Positions 48,966 through 62,100 of a stretch of 64,000 bases of DNA are shown here, one piece after another. How positions within the stretch are numbered: position 1 is the first letter of the stretch; every line of letters starts with the position of its first letter. Position numbers and translations under genes: made by a program. The notes beneath the pieces are model-generated. The model saw nothing but the letters and a program-made list of their open reading frames with translations, did not search any database and had not been told where the DNA came from. The DNA comes from Helopsaltes ochotensis (lineage: Eukaryota > Chordata > Aves > Passeriformes > Locustellidae), in assembly GCA_013400155.1 (NCBI GenBank), contig VXBM01000873.1:1-64000 (forward strand), in the 5' to 3' direction.

Positions 48966-49574
48966 TTCTGTTTCAATGGACTTAAAATTAAAAAAAAAAT
49001 CAGGCTGTTGAAAGCAGTTCTTGTGCAAATTAATTACAAGTGTAAAGCAATTTCAGATGCATGACAGAATACATTCATTGCTTACCTATCAGACTATAAA
49101 TCATATTTATAAACCCCTGCCTCTGGAAGAGTTCTGCTGTATTTATTTCAGATGGCTTTCAAGCCTCACTTAAGAATGTGTTTCTCCAAATGTTTCCAAA
49201 TGTACTTCCTTCTTGTACTTTTTCTTGTACAAGTGTTTCCTTCTTGTACTTTTTTTGTTGTTGAATAATGTTCTAAAATGGTTTTAACCAAATAACTGTG
49301 CTATTTATGTTTCATCCCTGATCTCCCATATTCAGCTGGTTCTCTAATACATCTCCAGTGTGTAGAATGTTAGATTAGTAAGGTGAATAGCTGCTTACTT
49401 TAATGTCTTATACTGACAATCATGGTATTTGAGCTGGTTACAAACACCATCTGCTATTCCAATGACCAAAACATAGAATTCTGGACTAAATTAATGTGCA
49501 TTCATTGCACAAATCCTGTGGCCACAGTAGTAAGTCTAGTCTTGTCTTCTAGCAGAAGGGCAGCCAGTCCTGGC
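48966..49574. other. Non-coding sequence with a 31-bp-period repeat
   Basis: No gene is recognised. At 49206-49254 an 18-base TTCCTTCTTGTACTTTTT unit occurs twice with a period of 31 bp, with a CTTGTACAAG palindrome (49224-49233) between the copies. The sequence is A+T-rich up to the CpG island. Confidence 0.55.
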
Positions 49575-49865
49575 AGGGACTTACGGCCGCACATCGCACG
49601 CTGGCTGCATCTCTGGCCAGTAGAGTAGTGCTGGTGTCAAAGACGCGGCCGGCACCTGTGAAGGGAGCCTTTCGCTCTGTCGGTGCGGCCTCCCCAGCCC
49701 TGCAGGGCGGCTGGGACTGAGGGGGAGCCCGTCCTACCGCAGCTGCGGCCCGTGCAGGGTTTGCACGGGAGGACCGGGGAACCAGCCTGTGACTGGGATG
49801 TTCCCCTGCCCGAGCAGCGCTCATCTTCCCGCCTCTGCCGGCAAATGCCCGTGCAGAGCAGGGTG
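49575..49865. promoter_or_regulatory. Second CpG island, possible promoter
   Basis: About 22 CpGs occur in roughly 280 bp (49583-49855), against near absence on either side. No TATA box is evident. The island is less dense than that at 31.7-32.0 kb and lacks a canonical GC box on the plus strand. It could be a promoter, an exon, or an old G+C-rich insertion. Transcription direction is not settled: there is a GGTG|GTGAGT plus-strand donor at 49934 and a GCC|GTAAGT minus-strand donor at 49584. Confidence 0.65.
49585..49824 (-). CDS. Candidate minus-strand first exon in CpG island
   Basis: On the minus strand GGGAAGATGAGC gives an acceptable Kozak start at 49824 (A at -3). The frame runs exactly 80 codons to a GCC|GTAAGT donor. 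The peptide begins MSAARAGEHPSHRLVPRSSR and is Ala/Arg/Pro-rich in the middle, then FTGAGRVFDTS near the end. Low-complexity basic composition is what G+C-rich non-coding sequence also gives. No domain, signal peptide or membrane segment is seen, and no partner exon was identified to the left. An earlier in-frame ATG exists at 49887. Confidence 0.2.
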
Positions 49866-52800
49866 TGGAAATGCCAGAGGGTACCATAATGCTGTGGGTG
49901 CTTGGAGCAAGGAGGCACTAGGGGCTGGTGGGTGGTGAGTGCCGTATTTTTGCCAGCCTGTGGAGGAACATCTTTTCCGTTGGCTGGGTTTTTCCATGGC
50001 TGGCCGGCCTGCCTGTGCTTGGAGGGTGCTCAGAAGTACATATTCGAGGTTTGATCTGCATTGCTTTAATCATCCCAAACAAGCCAGTCCTGTCCAGATG
50101 CAAATACTCAGACTGTGTCATCCTTTTGCATTTCATGTAACAGTTTCATATTTTTCTTAGTTTGGTAACTTCTGTGTCTTATGAGAATCAGAAACAATCC
50201 CTTTGCTTGGAGTTGGCCCTTTTGCTTATTTGCATATACAATTTCAGATCAGCATCAGTGTCTCATATTCTGCTTTCTTTCTTTCTAGCCCTGAGCAGAA
50301 AGTGCCTGTGGTGGGCCTGCTGGGATGGTCTAGAGACATGCAAGCATGCCCACTGGGAAGCGAGCTGAGGTGGGGCAGAACCAGTTTTCAGATGTAAGCT
50401 GATGGCAGCTTGAGCCTGGGGCTGGTGGGGCTTCCTCTGACAGGTGAAGGGTTTTTGTGTGGTGATGAGCTCAGTGAGCAGTTTCATTGTTCTTCCTGCC
50501 TTAAATCACTGCTGTGTTAAAAGTGAATTCCTTTTTTCCTATGCCATTTTTCCCCATGTCAAACAAAACAGTTTTATCATGAAGTTGAGCAAAAATTTAA
50601 ATCCTTTCAATTATTTTTAAAGGCATTGTACATGTACTTTAGCATTAAAGATAGATGAAAGACTGGGACCATATGTATCCATGTGTGTGTGAAAAGCTAC
50701 CTTGTCCTTCTGTGTGTGCTTGTCGGTTTGGGGATAGCTGATATATAGCCCACAGACAATATATGCATGGGGAGCATGTTTTCAATTTCTTGTTAAGATG
50801 TAGGGTTGGCACTAGAAGATGTGAGGACTTTTTATAGCTCTGCTCCCATCGTGGTGAGTGAGTTCCCTGGGATGCTCTGGAGAGCAAGCACTGTGCCAGG
50901 GTGTTTCCCTTTAGTACTTTCAGCTGGAGCCTGCTGGGAACTGATTTTCTCCTTGTTTTGGTTTTTTGGTTTGTTTTTTTTTTTTTTTTTTCCCTGGGAT
51001 TCTGAAGCCTAGTGAGAGCCAAGTGGTCACTTTTGCAGTTGTGGGACTTCAGATTTCTGTGAAAAATAAATTTTAAAATGTCATCCTTTTCACTATGAGA
51101 GACACTGCAAATCACTGAACAGCTTTTAAAAAGAGAGTGTGCTATGTTGTGTGCCTCTGTCTAACTAGCTGTCATATCTCCAAGAGCATTGGGGGCTATT
51201 TCAGTTATCTGTATTACAAGCTCAGAAATGCTGTAAGTAATATATATCTTTTCTATAATAAATAGACCATACAGTTGTGTGTGATTAATAAACCCCAGTG
51301 ACATGACGACCCAAGTATTTGGAATTTTTTTTTCTTTCCATTTTAAAATGCGGATGTGAATGGGAAAATTATGATTAGTGATTTCACATACTTAGGAAAA
51401 AATGTTTTTTCCTGATCTGGATGGAAGTTTTTCTTGTGTTTGCATTAATGTATGAAATTTAGTGTTCTTTCTTTGTAGTAGAATGAATGAAGGTACCATG
51501 GGGAAAAAAAATTGTTTCCTCTGTAGACTTTACATTACTGTGCAGATGTAAGTATTGCATGTGTTTATGCCTCTTATCTTATATTGAAATAAGAGTTTCA
51601 TGCTCCCCCAGAGTTTGTTTTATTTTTTCCTTTTAAGAAACACTGCAAGCAAATCCAGTTAGAAAACTAAAATCAATGTTGTGGGAGATTAAAAGTATAT
51701 TTTGATTTTGTTTTTTGATTCATAACATATAGACATGTAAAATGTTGGATTGTATTAGTGCACTTAGACTATCTCAGAATATTGCATGCTGCAGGAAGGG
51801 AGTCAAATGCCACAGTTTAAGCAGATGGTGTTCATGAGTCTGTCTGTGTAGCACTTCCTACACCATGGAGTGGGTGGAACGATGGGAGTAGAATTCTCTG
51901 CACTGTCACAAAGGCTCAGATGCTGCATCAGATACAGCACCACGCTGTCTTGCACCAGATGTCGGTGGGTCAGTAGGGAACATCCTGCTTGGAGTTCAGC
52001 TTTCTTTCACTCTATCTGATTCCTTTTCTGCAGTTTCAGTCTCTGGACTGCTGCTGTGGGAGCTGCTGTACCTGTGGTCCCACTCAGGTCCTCAGGACTT
52101 CAGGGGTATGTTGCAGGAGTTGTTTGGAGCTTAGTAATTTATTCAAAGAGACTCCCCTGTCTATCCCCATAGTAGTATACCTATGAAGAGGATCTGATTC
52201 TTAACCAGCTATCAATGCAACCATCCTACATCAATCTTATCAGCACATAGTGCTCTGTGAGAGTGCCTATAAACACATTCTTTGTCACATTTACATCCTG
52301 GCAGTGTGAAGAATCTACTGAAAAATGTCTTTCTTTACTTTCAGGACTCTTCCAGTGTATAAAATTACTCTGACTACTTTGAATCCTTCACTTACTTTAA
52401 GTGCACCACAGGAACACAGTGAAACTTTGCTAGTGGGAAAATACCACTGAAGCTCTTGGTCCATTGCCTGCTCTTTGCAGGCTGGGAGGTGGTTATCAGC
52501 TACCTTTACAATTGTAAAGCTGGTAGTTAACCATAGCTGAGGGCAGTAGCATTACTGTAATTGCGGCTAGATAATACTTTCTGGTGATTTTCAGGGAGGT
52601 TAAATGGTCACACACTGATCTTTCCTGATTTTCAGCAGTTTGTTGGCTAAAATATTTTAACTCTTTTCCCAACACTGTGTTTTTACATAATTGGATTTAA
52701 TGTCATTAAAAGGCTGCATTATTTTCTATGCCCAGAAGATCACGAGAGCAATTGAAGTGAAGATAATGAGATCAGTCATAAAGAGGGGGTGAGATGATCT

Positions 52801-55350
52801 AAGAAGAATCTGTATTTTCAAGGATGGTTCACTTGACAGAACTCACTGACACACAAATGGTGCCTGTTGCTTCAGTACTATATGACAGTATTTTTGTCAT
52901 GCATCATGCAAGGTTAGCACGAGGGTTGCATCAACGGGGAGCAGTGAACAGAGAGAGGCAGCAGTTCCCGAATAGTGTAAAGGATATAGCCAGTAATTAC
53001 AGACTCACTTCCCTGCCCCTGAGGACTTGAGCACTTCTGTCCTGTCTCCAAGCCAGTGAGCAGGGCAGCTGTAACACTGATCCTCTTTTAACCCTTTCTT
53101 GAGCTGTGGTGTTAGACATCAGTCATTTAACTCCCTGGCCCTGGGAAGGGTCAAGTGTGACCTTTATGGTTGCAGGAGAGTCCGTACTTAGAGGGTAAAT
53201 ACCTGATGCCCTTGTGTTGTGTGTGGGTAGAAGTATGTACTGTGTATAGAATATATACATAATGTACAATATTGCTGCTGCTAACATAAGGAAAGTTACT
53301 TTTTGCAAATATATGAGTAAATAAGTTGAGCCCACATAAGTCATCAGATCAGGAGTGATAACTCACTGGCCATCTGTTTCTCTCTGTGACTCTGTTTTTG
53401 TTGCTTGCTCTTTGGATACAAAAATGTATCCAAATGAAGGCGCTTCGGCTTGCCATCTTCACATAATTCTTTTGTTGCAGACATCCTTGGGAATGTTGAG
53501 TGTCTATGTTTTGTTTCTGACTGTGAAAATCATGATATCCAGAAAAAAAATTACTTCAAAAATGCCAAGCAAAACATGAATTTATATGTGAATTATGAAC
53601 GTGATTTATCCATTTTGTCTAAATAACTATTTTGTTGCTAGAGTTATTTAATTTTCATCCAGAATGAGTAACCCCCTTTTACCCGGTACAGGAATATCTT
53701 GAAACTTGTGTAAACGTAATTAATAGGAGCATTAAGTACCTGATAACTTGCCTCCACTACTTAGGAGGTATTACTGCTTGTAGTTCTTGTTGTAACTTAC
53801 GTTCACTTTGCTGCATATTCACTTTGCTCTGTAACTGACACTAAAGCTATGCCTCTGCTTTGAAAAAGGATTGGGCACCATTAAAGGTGCATAGTATTGT
53901 ATTTTTTTCTTCAAGAAGGCAGAGATAGAATGTTTTCTGAATTTCTTTTTGGTTTTGACCACTGAATTTATTCACAGTTGGTATGTTTAATTCTCTTATA
54001 CATTATTATATTACTTGCAAGGTTTCAGTTTCTTACCTAATTGTTCCAGGGTGGTGGAATACTGTTATGAGAAGTTGGATATGGTGAAAATTGTGTTTCT
54101 AGCTGTCTTCTCTCAGACTGAAATCAATTGGTTCTGAAATCACCAAGCTTTGCACTGATTTTCAAGGTGTAGCAATCAGGGAGAATGCAGTTTTCTGAAG
54201 TAGTAAAGATAAACAGGAATATGTTCAGATATCCTCTGAGCCAAGATCTTGCCACCTTTGAAATGGGCTGCTCAACACCACAGTTCACTAAAAGAGAAAT
54301 CTGTGTTACTGTAGTCACATGCTCAGAGATCAGTGTTCTTGTTTAGTTTAGGGTTTTTTCCTTTAAATAGGAACAAAATAAAAATGTATTGGAAATGTCT
54401 TTGACTGGTAACACAGAAACAAGAATACAATTTCATACAATTGTGAAAAAAATCTTATAATGTTAGTGGCATATGTCTCGTTAAAATGGACAAGTCTTAT
54501 CAGAAAGATGTGTTTTGAGGAAACCCTAATTACTACTGAGTCATCAACATTCTTTTGCAAGTAATGCATGGTTGGTTACTTTAGTTGAGCACATAGAGAC
54601 CCAAGAGTTTCATTTCTTACCAAAATACTATCTTTTTCTCTTGGATAAACCAGGCAGACTGATAGTAGTTGATACTATGCACAATGTGAGGCAAGGCAAG
54701 ACTCTGAACTGTGTTGAATCATTGCTTCTCATTCCTAGGAAGTTCTTCTAGGGACCTGATCTCCTTCAACAAGAAATTGCTTTCCTACTAGGGTTTCTTT
54801 AGGGATGCTTTTTAGCTGGATGCTTTGCTGAAGCCTGGATTCAGGTTACAACTGCCTGGAGTTTGTTCTTGTTTTATAGGGGCAAGCAGTCCAACAGACA
54901 GGCAGAGATCACTATGTATCTTGAGTTGATTCCTGCCATGAAGAGTGAGGATTGAATGCAAGTAGCATTTTTGGCTGCCAGGGATATATCCAGCAGTAGC
55001 TGTTCCCCAGATACTTCAAAGGCTTTGTGCTGCTTCACTGGCCTAAAGCAGGGAGTCAGGGCAGAGCCTCTGTTTCAGAAGACCCTCATCTTCTTTCAAA
55101 CTGTGGAGAGCCAATACTGCCTGTATGACTGAATTACTGTGGCATGTTTCCCTGTGTCCTAGTATGACATGTTATAAAAGATGTCTGTGATCTGTAATCA
55201 TAGTTTCTGTGCTTGTTTAATCATTGAGGAGCAATAATTCTGCTCACCCTCCTTGGCTTTTCATCCTCCTTTATCTCACCTTGCCAAAAGCATGCATGTT
55301 CCTGAGCTTGCTGTGTAACCTTTCAGTCTTTTTTTTTTGGACCTGGAACC
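49866..55350. other. Non-coding unique sequence, no gene seen
   Basis: A+T-rich with an 18-base T run at 50974-50991. The 156-codon minus frame at 50645-51115 depends on that run (poly-Lys) and is not credible as a gene. No repeat family is recognised. Confidence 0.5.
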
Positions 55351-55406
55351 TGTGAACAGGCTTTCCCTCCTGTGAATTTCTGTGAACAGGCTTTCCCTTC
55401 TGTGAA
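55351..55406 (+). repeat. 30-bp tandem duplication
   Basis: TGTGAACAGGCTTTCCCT begins at 55351 and again at 55381. Each copy continues with a CTGTGAA end (one C/T difference), and the period is 30 bp. Copy two lacks the last four bases. The near identity indicates a fairly recent local duplication. Confidence 0.85.
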
Positions 55407-58400
55407 GGTACCCCAATATTATACTGATGTCTAGAAGCAGAGGACAACAGCTTGTCAGATATACATGTAAGTCACTACAGTGACAGTTTCTGTGAGCTGG
55501 GCTATACTAATTTGAAAATAACCCAACATTAAACGGCTTAAATAATTTCAAAGTGCAGCAGCCTGGTTGTTCAGGATCACCAGTGATTTAAGTGTGCATT
55601 TGCAGCTGGCTGGGATTCTTGCTTCCATTAACCACTTCATCTAGTTGGAGGTTTTAAACTTCTGGTACCGTTCATGACACTGAAGTCCAAAGGCTCCTCA
55701 GACTGTGAACATCACTATGACAACCAGTTACTTTTCTCCTCAAGTACACAACTTGTAAATTTGGGTAGGGATGTTTTTATGGATGTTTGGTGGAACATCT
55801 TGTCAGACGCTAGTATGGACAGGGATCATAAAACCTTATGAGACAAGCAAGCCAAACATAAGTTCTTCAAAATGAATGTAAAACTCATTTTTTCATTGAC
55901 TGTATGATACCCAAATGAGAAAGGAGAGACACTGAGTGTTCAGGGTGAGACTGGATAGAAAAAAGGCTCCTATCATCCTGTTTACCTCCAGGAGAATGGA
56001 ATTGGACAGGAAAATGTAACCACCTAACAAGTTTTTAACCACAAGGCTCATTGCTTACATCTGGGCCCTGGTGTAAGTCGCAGCACATCATCATGTTTGC
56101 CTGCTCCCCCACACTGCAAGCAAGTCTCTCTGAGTTTGTGGTCACAGTACTTGGCAAAGCTGGTATGCTAAATTGACTGCTTTTTTTTTCCTTTTACCGA
56201 CCTTGAAAATCCCATCCTGCATAATTACCTGTTTTTGTTGAGAAAAGCTGCAGTGGAAAAAAGGCTTGTTAGTTTATAGGATAAGAGGGGATAAAACAGG
56301 TTTCTCAATCCCCGTTCCTTTTGTGTGTGCTAGAAGGCTCCTGGCAGAAAGATAGCTGCATTTCCAGGGCAGCAGGGAACCACACTGGCTTCTATTGCAG
56401 TAACTGGGCAGATGCTACAGAAGATGATGCAATAAAACCTATATGTTACTTCTACGTAGCTGGGCTTTTGGTAATTGCTATAAGAGCATTTATTAGGTAA
56501 ATAATCAGTTTTTCTAGAGAAGAGGTAGGATACAATATATATGTTAGAGAGATTTATGAGATAAAAGGTAACAAATTCATATATTGGCAGCTGTTTATAA
56601 CACTAATTTGTGTGCTTTATTTAATTCCTGTATTTTATTTCAAAAGCTTCAGATAATGTAGGATTGAGAAAATGATGGCTGGAAGCAAAGCCACTGAGAA
56701 GTGTATTTGAAAAGCCTGCATATGATATCCATTCCTTTTGTAAAGAATATTTCCTTTATGACCTCCTCCTGCTTTGTATTTAACATTTCAAAGAACTTTG
56801 GGGGACTCTCTGTAGGCTGTGTCTTCATGATGCCAGTAGCCTAGGATTTAAAGTATTGTCAGTGCTGGCCCAAAGCTGAAAACTGCAGGCGGTTTTAATC
56901 TCAGGGTGGGGAGTGAATGTTTAAACCCAACCTTTTGTGTTCAGATTAGGGAGTGCAGGAGGATAGACTTAAGGGGTGTTAGTGAGAATTTTTTCACTGG
57001 CGGTTCAGTAATAGCATCAGGCTTTGGAAATACTTTTTTCCAATTCTTTGTTATTTCAGTAATTACTATGCGGTGGGTAGAAATCCATAGGGTTTGTGGT
57101 TTTTTTAAGTACCTCAGCAATGACATGGGGATATGGGCAATAAAAAGAAGTACTTGTTTTTATAACTTTTTAGTCCTTGGATGACTGTGGGCACTTAAAT
57201 GCCTTTTCAGATAGTCTATCATTGTTTCAGTCCTGATGTCTGTGTTTATTTTGTCTTGGTTCCATCAGGTGGGATAATAGTAAGATCCATCTTTAGAGAG
57301 GAATGAAGACAAAAACAATTTGACACTAGCATCATGCTCTGACAAATCTGAACCCTGCCGGTTGTGAAGGCAGATTGCCTGATATACTTTACGCTGTCCG
57401 AGAGATGGAAAGGTTACTAAACATCTCCTCCATTAGGAAAAAGATCAAAGGCAAGTTGCTGAGCACCTCGCATTTGGAGTTTCTTTTACTTTATACAACA
57501 ATCTGTAAAATATTTCTCCTGAGTATTTGTTGATTCCTGGAATAGCTGGGGGTACAAAGCATTTGAAATTTTTATGTATGGGAACATGGTGACTCCTTGC
57601 TAAAGTTTTTGACATGATCACCATAACTAATAAGATTTACCACAGTTGGGTTGTGTAGGTATTGAGTTCAGCTCAATAGTGATCAGTTTTAATGAAGACT
57701 AAAGAGTTTCTAGCTCTTAATTTTGTACATGATTCTTTCAAATGGAATTCTAATGCTAGGAAATTTTACTTTCATGTAAATGGTCTCAGTGAATATGTTT
57801 GTTTCTTTTGAGAAAAATATTTTTAGACTTCTGGAAATTTTAAACGTCAGTGGTTCTCTGTGCCTTACAAAAGTTCATTGTAATACATAAAGCATTTTGA
57901 AAGAAATTTTATCTTATGCCACTGCCATTCATGTACTTTAAAGGATGTGAGTATGGTTTTGTGGTAGATTGTGGTAGAAGTGAGGAGTACACTTTACAGA
58001 ATTAGAAAGAAATTTTTTCTTCTTAAATTTTCCAATTTGATATTAATTTATTTTTCCTACTTTCACAATTTTATTTTGATTATCACAACAATATTCCTTT
58101 CTAATAAGGGAATTATTTTCCTCATAACATCTACATGTTTCACTTGTTCTTATCCTTGACTCTGGTCAGAAAGTTATAGGTTGAAAAATTCACACCAGAG
58201 ATTGTTCTTGTATCCAGTATGACACTTCAGTTGTGTTAGAAACATTTTGATAAGCTGAGGTTTTGGATGCTGCTCCCTTCTGCTTAGCTCCACAGAGGAG
58301 TCAAGATCTTGCACTGACCTGCAGAAATCTGGGAAGTAACAGTGCTCTCCTGGATTTAAGCCTCTCTTTGTGTTTAAAACCAAATTAATTAATAACAAAG

Positions 58401-59590
58401 TAATATAGAAGGATAGATAGAAAAAGAAAGTAGCAGAGCTCTCCTGGATGATAAATTTGCTTAGCTGATTGCTACTGTTGTGTAGTGTTTCACTTAGTAA
58501 GACAAAAATTATTTTGTTGCACTGGAACCCTGAGGAAGTATTTAACTTTCTTACAAGTTGGTGGCAGAAGTTTGAGAGCCAGTGCTATAAAATGTCTTTT
58601 TCTTGTTCCTCTACTAGAATACAAAAATCTCTGCATTCAGGAGAAGTGCTAAGAACAGCTTCTACAGAGAGGCAAATGCAAGTAGTGCCTGCATAAACCT
58701 TCATCTGAACAGGGCAATGGGAAATTGTCTCTGGTTGCACACAGGTGGGTAATATCAGAGCTTCAAAAGCGAAGTGGAGGATGTTAACAAACTGTAGTAA
58801 CCAGGGGTAGTCAGGGTAGGTGTCCCAGGAGTGGGATTTTCCTTCTGATGGGTGTTACTGCGTAACCAGAAGAGAAGGGACAGGCTCCAGAGTCCCACTG
58901 AAAACCAATAACTAAAGAGTACCACCTTCACAGGAACAAACTGACTCTGCAGTGCTGCAGTCTGGTCCAGAGAACAAGCAGACTGACGATTTTGCATTGA
59001 TTTTCCAGAAGCCTTTGAGTCAGGCATGTGTAGAGTCATCTAATTTCTGTCTGTGCTTATGAATCCTCTCTAGAGTTTTTTCATGCCCAAATGTATGTGG
59101 CAAGGAGACATCCTCTAAATTTGAGACTATAATAAAATATCCAAAAAGTGATTGAATTACTTTTCTGTGAGGTGGGACACTGGTGCTTTTTCACTTGTAA
59201 GTTTATCTCTTGCTTATGTTTTTTTCAAACTTATTAGTAGAAACCATACATTTTCAGTACCAAACCACTATTTTGAAAGCCTGTTTAATTTAGGCAGAGC
59301 TTCATGCACATATGGAAGTAACTGAATGACAAGAAGTTGTTTACAAAGGGTGGAGTAGCCTATATTCAGGCCTCCCAATTTTTCTAAGGTTTTAAAGATC
59401 TCTGCCTCTTGTACATGCTATATATGTGCAACTATAAAATATACTCAATATATTGCACAGCTGTATAAGCAAGAATTTTGAGAGGGCCCTTAGTACTGGA
59501 TTATTCAGCAAATGTTCTGTGGTGTTGTAGCAGCTGCTGGGATTTAGTTCCCTTGGTATGCTGCTTTTAGGATTGCCCATCAAATATGTT
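55407..59590. other. Non-coding unique sequence, no gene seen
   Basis: A+T-rich sequence without recognised repeats or genes. The minus frame at 58755-59039 encodes a stretch with a hydrophobic centre but has no supporting splice or promoter context. Confidence 0.5.
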
Positions 59591-59614
59591 CATTGTCCTC
59601 TTTGCAGGACAATG
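59591..59614. repeat. Short inverted repeat (hairpin)
   Basis: CATTGTCCT at 59591-59599 and AGGACAATG at 59606-59614 are perfect reverse complements around a 6-base loop. It lies at the edge of a segment (59567-59795) open on both strands for about 70 codons; no product is recognised for either. Confidence 0.7.
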
Positions 59615-61439
59615 CAAGCCATCCAAGATGCAAAACACTGCCCACTTCTTATTGCCCAGGGCCTTCTTGATGGATTTTTTCTTTAAAAAGTACCTGCCTG
59701 ACACACAGAATGTCCTTGTTTGTGTTGATGTAGCACCCAGAAGTTTCACAAAAGCCCAAGGCCTGCACATTCCTGGTGCCATCTTTGCAACATAGGTTCT
59801 GCGGAGGAATGGGAATACAGAGACACAGAGATGTGGGAATTAGTCTCTCGGAAAATAATCTGTGATGGCTTTTACTGCTGGTGCGATCTACGCTGGCTGT
59901 TCACTTCTTGCTCACCATTGTTTCAACTCCCAAAGCAGAAAGTTAGGCTGTTATTCTAACTTACAGTACAGCTGGCCCCAATATATCAGTATGTTGCTTA
60001 AATACCAGGGTACTAATGATATATGACATCAGTGGAAAACAAGAAAGTCGAGGCCAACATTTTTGGCATATCTTTTGCTGCTCTATGCTGTGGAAGAACA
60101 GCCGGTGAATGAATTGAGTTGTGATTTGACTTGCTCTAAGTCCACTTCTCCAAGTTTCAGAATGCTGTTATATGTAAGAGGAAATTTGTGCAGGATTCAC
60201 AGCTTGTCTCCCTCTCGTTAGTTTTGTACACTGAGGAGTTACAAGCCCAGCTACCACTCATTTTAACTAACTTGCTTTGAGTCAGTGATAATAGGAGACG
60301 AAAAGCATGCATCAAAACAAAAGCTGTGTCCTACAAGTGTTCCCACTTGTACACTGGCTTTTAGGTAGACTTGGGTATCCAGATTGAAAAACCTTCTGCA
60401 TCAATTGTCTTCTGTGCAGAGGAAGCACAAATGCAATCAGAAGGTCTGGCATGGAAAACAGGACCAAAACAGGGGAGCCTTTCTTCTCATTACACAGACA
60501 GGTTTTTCTTAAAAGTCATGCAAGTTAAAATAAATACCACAGCACATAAGGCAGCACACAGAAAAATTAATCGGTGAACTACAGCATGTGTGCAGCAGCA
60601 GCGCTGCATTCCTGTCATCACACATTCCCAAAGCATAACATTGAGAGAAATATGATCTGAAACTAGTTTAAGAGGTGCTGTAAGTAAGCCAGGATTACTA
60701 CCATGGTATAACACAACCTGATAGCAAGACTGAAGACTTGCTTGTGATAGGCTTTGGAACAGTTTTATTTTTTTATATTTGGAATTTTTTTCACTTATAC
60801 CTTCGCCCTTGGGATTTTTTTTCTTTCCCTTTTTGGTGGAGTTTCTTAAATGCTCTCTTCAAGAAGAGAGTTGTCTGGGCAAGCCCAACTTCTCCCTTGC
60901 CAATAAATCCATCAAGAAAGGCGGCCTCATTTTGTGACCTGGACCACAAGCATGGATTACAAGTACTTGGCCTCTCTTGCATAATTGAGTAACAAGTACT
61001 AGTGAGATGTGACAAATTAATAGTGTTAGTGTCAGAAGCCTAAGGACTGATGTGAAAGGGTGTGAGTGAGTTTTCTGGTTTGTTCTTGCTAGTATATCTG
61101 ATTACAAATATCTGGAAGGGAAAAGTAGTTCTTCCTACAGACAAAGACAGTTACAGTGTATTGCCAGACCTCCATAACCTGTAAAGGATTGCTTAAAAGA
61201 ATGTCTTTTAGAGTCTGAGTTCTGTACCTTTGTTAATACAAAGATACAAGAATTCCCACATGAAAATGGTGACTTTATGAAGTAAACTACTTTGTCCTTC
61301 GTGGATTTATAATGTTAGAAATGCTGCCAATGTATTTTCTCAGGAACACTAGTATGCAGAGCTGTAAATCTAATAAACCCATAGATTACCAAGGCCTGTG
61401 ATGTTATACATGAGCTTGGGGTTTTTCACAAATTCATAA
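59615..61439. other. Non-coding unique sequence, no gene seen
   Basis: No gene or repeat family is recognised. Both-strand open frames at 59567-59795 are noted under rejected items. Confidence 0.5.
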
Positions 61440-61580
61440 TTACCTTTTTCCCACCTCTTCTCACACTCCATTTTTCCTCCTCCTCCTCTACTTTACAACT
61501 GCTTGTAGTACAGGCTTTTTTCCCCACTTTATTTTTTGTTTATTCCTTTCTGCTCTCCCTCTCCTACTTTCAAAGAGCCT
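61440..61580 (+). other. Pyrimidine-rich tract
   Basis: About 140 bp strongly enriched in C and T on the plus strand, including a short CCT triplet run near 61480-61491 and TTTTTT/CCCC groups. No acceptor followed by an open exon is convincing. Confidence 0.6.
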
Positions 61581-62056
61581 GCAATTCCTTCACAGAATCT
61601 TGCAGCATCATATCTCCCCCTTTTAAAATGTTACAGAATGTGATGGTTGTGTTTTCATTGGCCCCAGAAAGACCCTCTGCTCCCTGTTATACCTGCTTGC
61701 CTGTGACTGTGGCTTTCCTAAATGCAGTCTCCCGAGTGTCCCAGTATTACCAATGTTATTATTAGTTTTTGTTTCTGAAGCTGGGCACAGGAAAAGGACC
61801 CTTCTCATAGACCTGCAAAGTGTGATGTCACAAAAATCTGTGTAGGACTTGGCAGCTTGTGTGTATTAGCTCCTCCAGTGGTGTTGGGTGCTTGTCAGGC
61901 AACAGCTCAGCTGAGAGTAATAAAGTGAAGCCCTTCTAATTTCCTCCCTGAGGCAGCCAGTTCAGGCTCTGCTTGACAGGCAAGGTAGTGACAGGGTAAG
62001 GGGGAACCCAGGCTTTGAATGCATAGTTTGAAAGAAAATAATTTTAGAGGTGTAGC
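61581..62056. other. Non-coding unique sequence, no gene seen
   Basis: No gene or repeat is recognised in this short stretch. Confidence 0.5.
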
Positions 62057-62100
62057 TTGTCTTAGTGAAGAAGGGGATTTGTCTTAGTGAAGAAGGGGAT
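62057..62100 (+). repeat. Perfect 22-bp tandem duplication
   Basis: TTGTCTTAGTGAAGAAGGGG plus AT occurs at 62057-62078 and again, without mismatch, at 62079-62100. Perfect identity implies a young slippage or duplication event and a likely site of copy-number polymorphism. Confidence 0.92.

Noticed and set aside
48673..49011. 112-codon plus-strand open frame
   Set aside because: It lies in a CR1-lineage LINE 3' region and is not a host gene.
50645..51115. 156-codon minus-strand open frame
   Set aside because: It runs through the T tract at 50974-50991, giving poly-Lys, and has no recognisable domain.
59567..59795. Overlapping ~70-codon frames on both strands, considered as a retrocopy
   Set aside because: The peptides match no protein I recognise, and there is no poly-A tail or target duplication.
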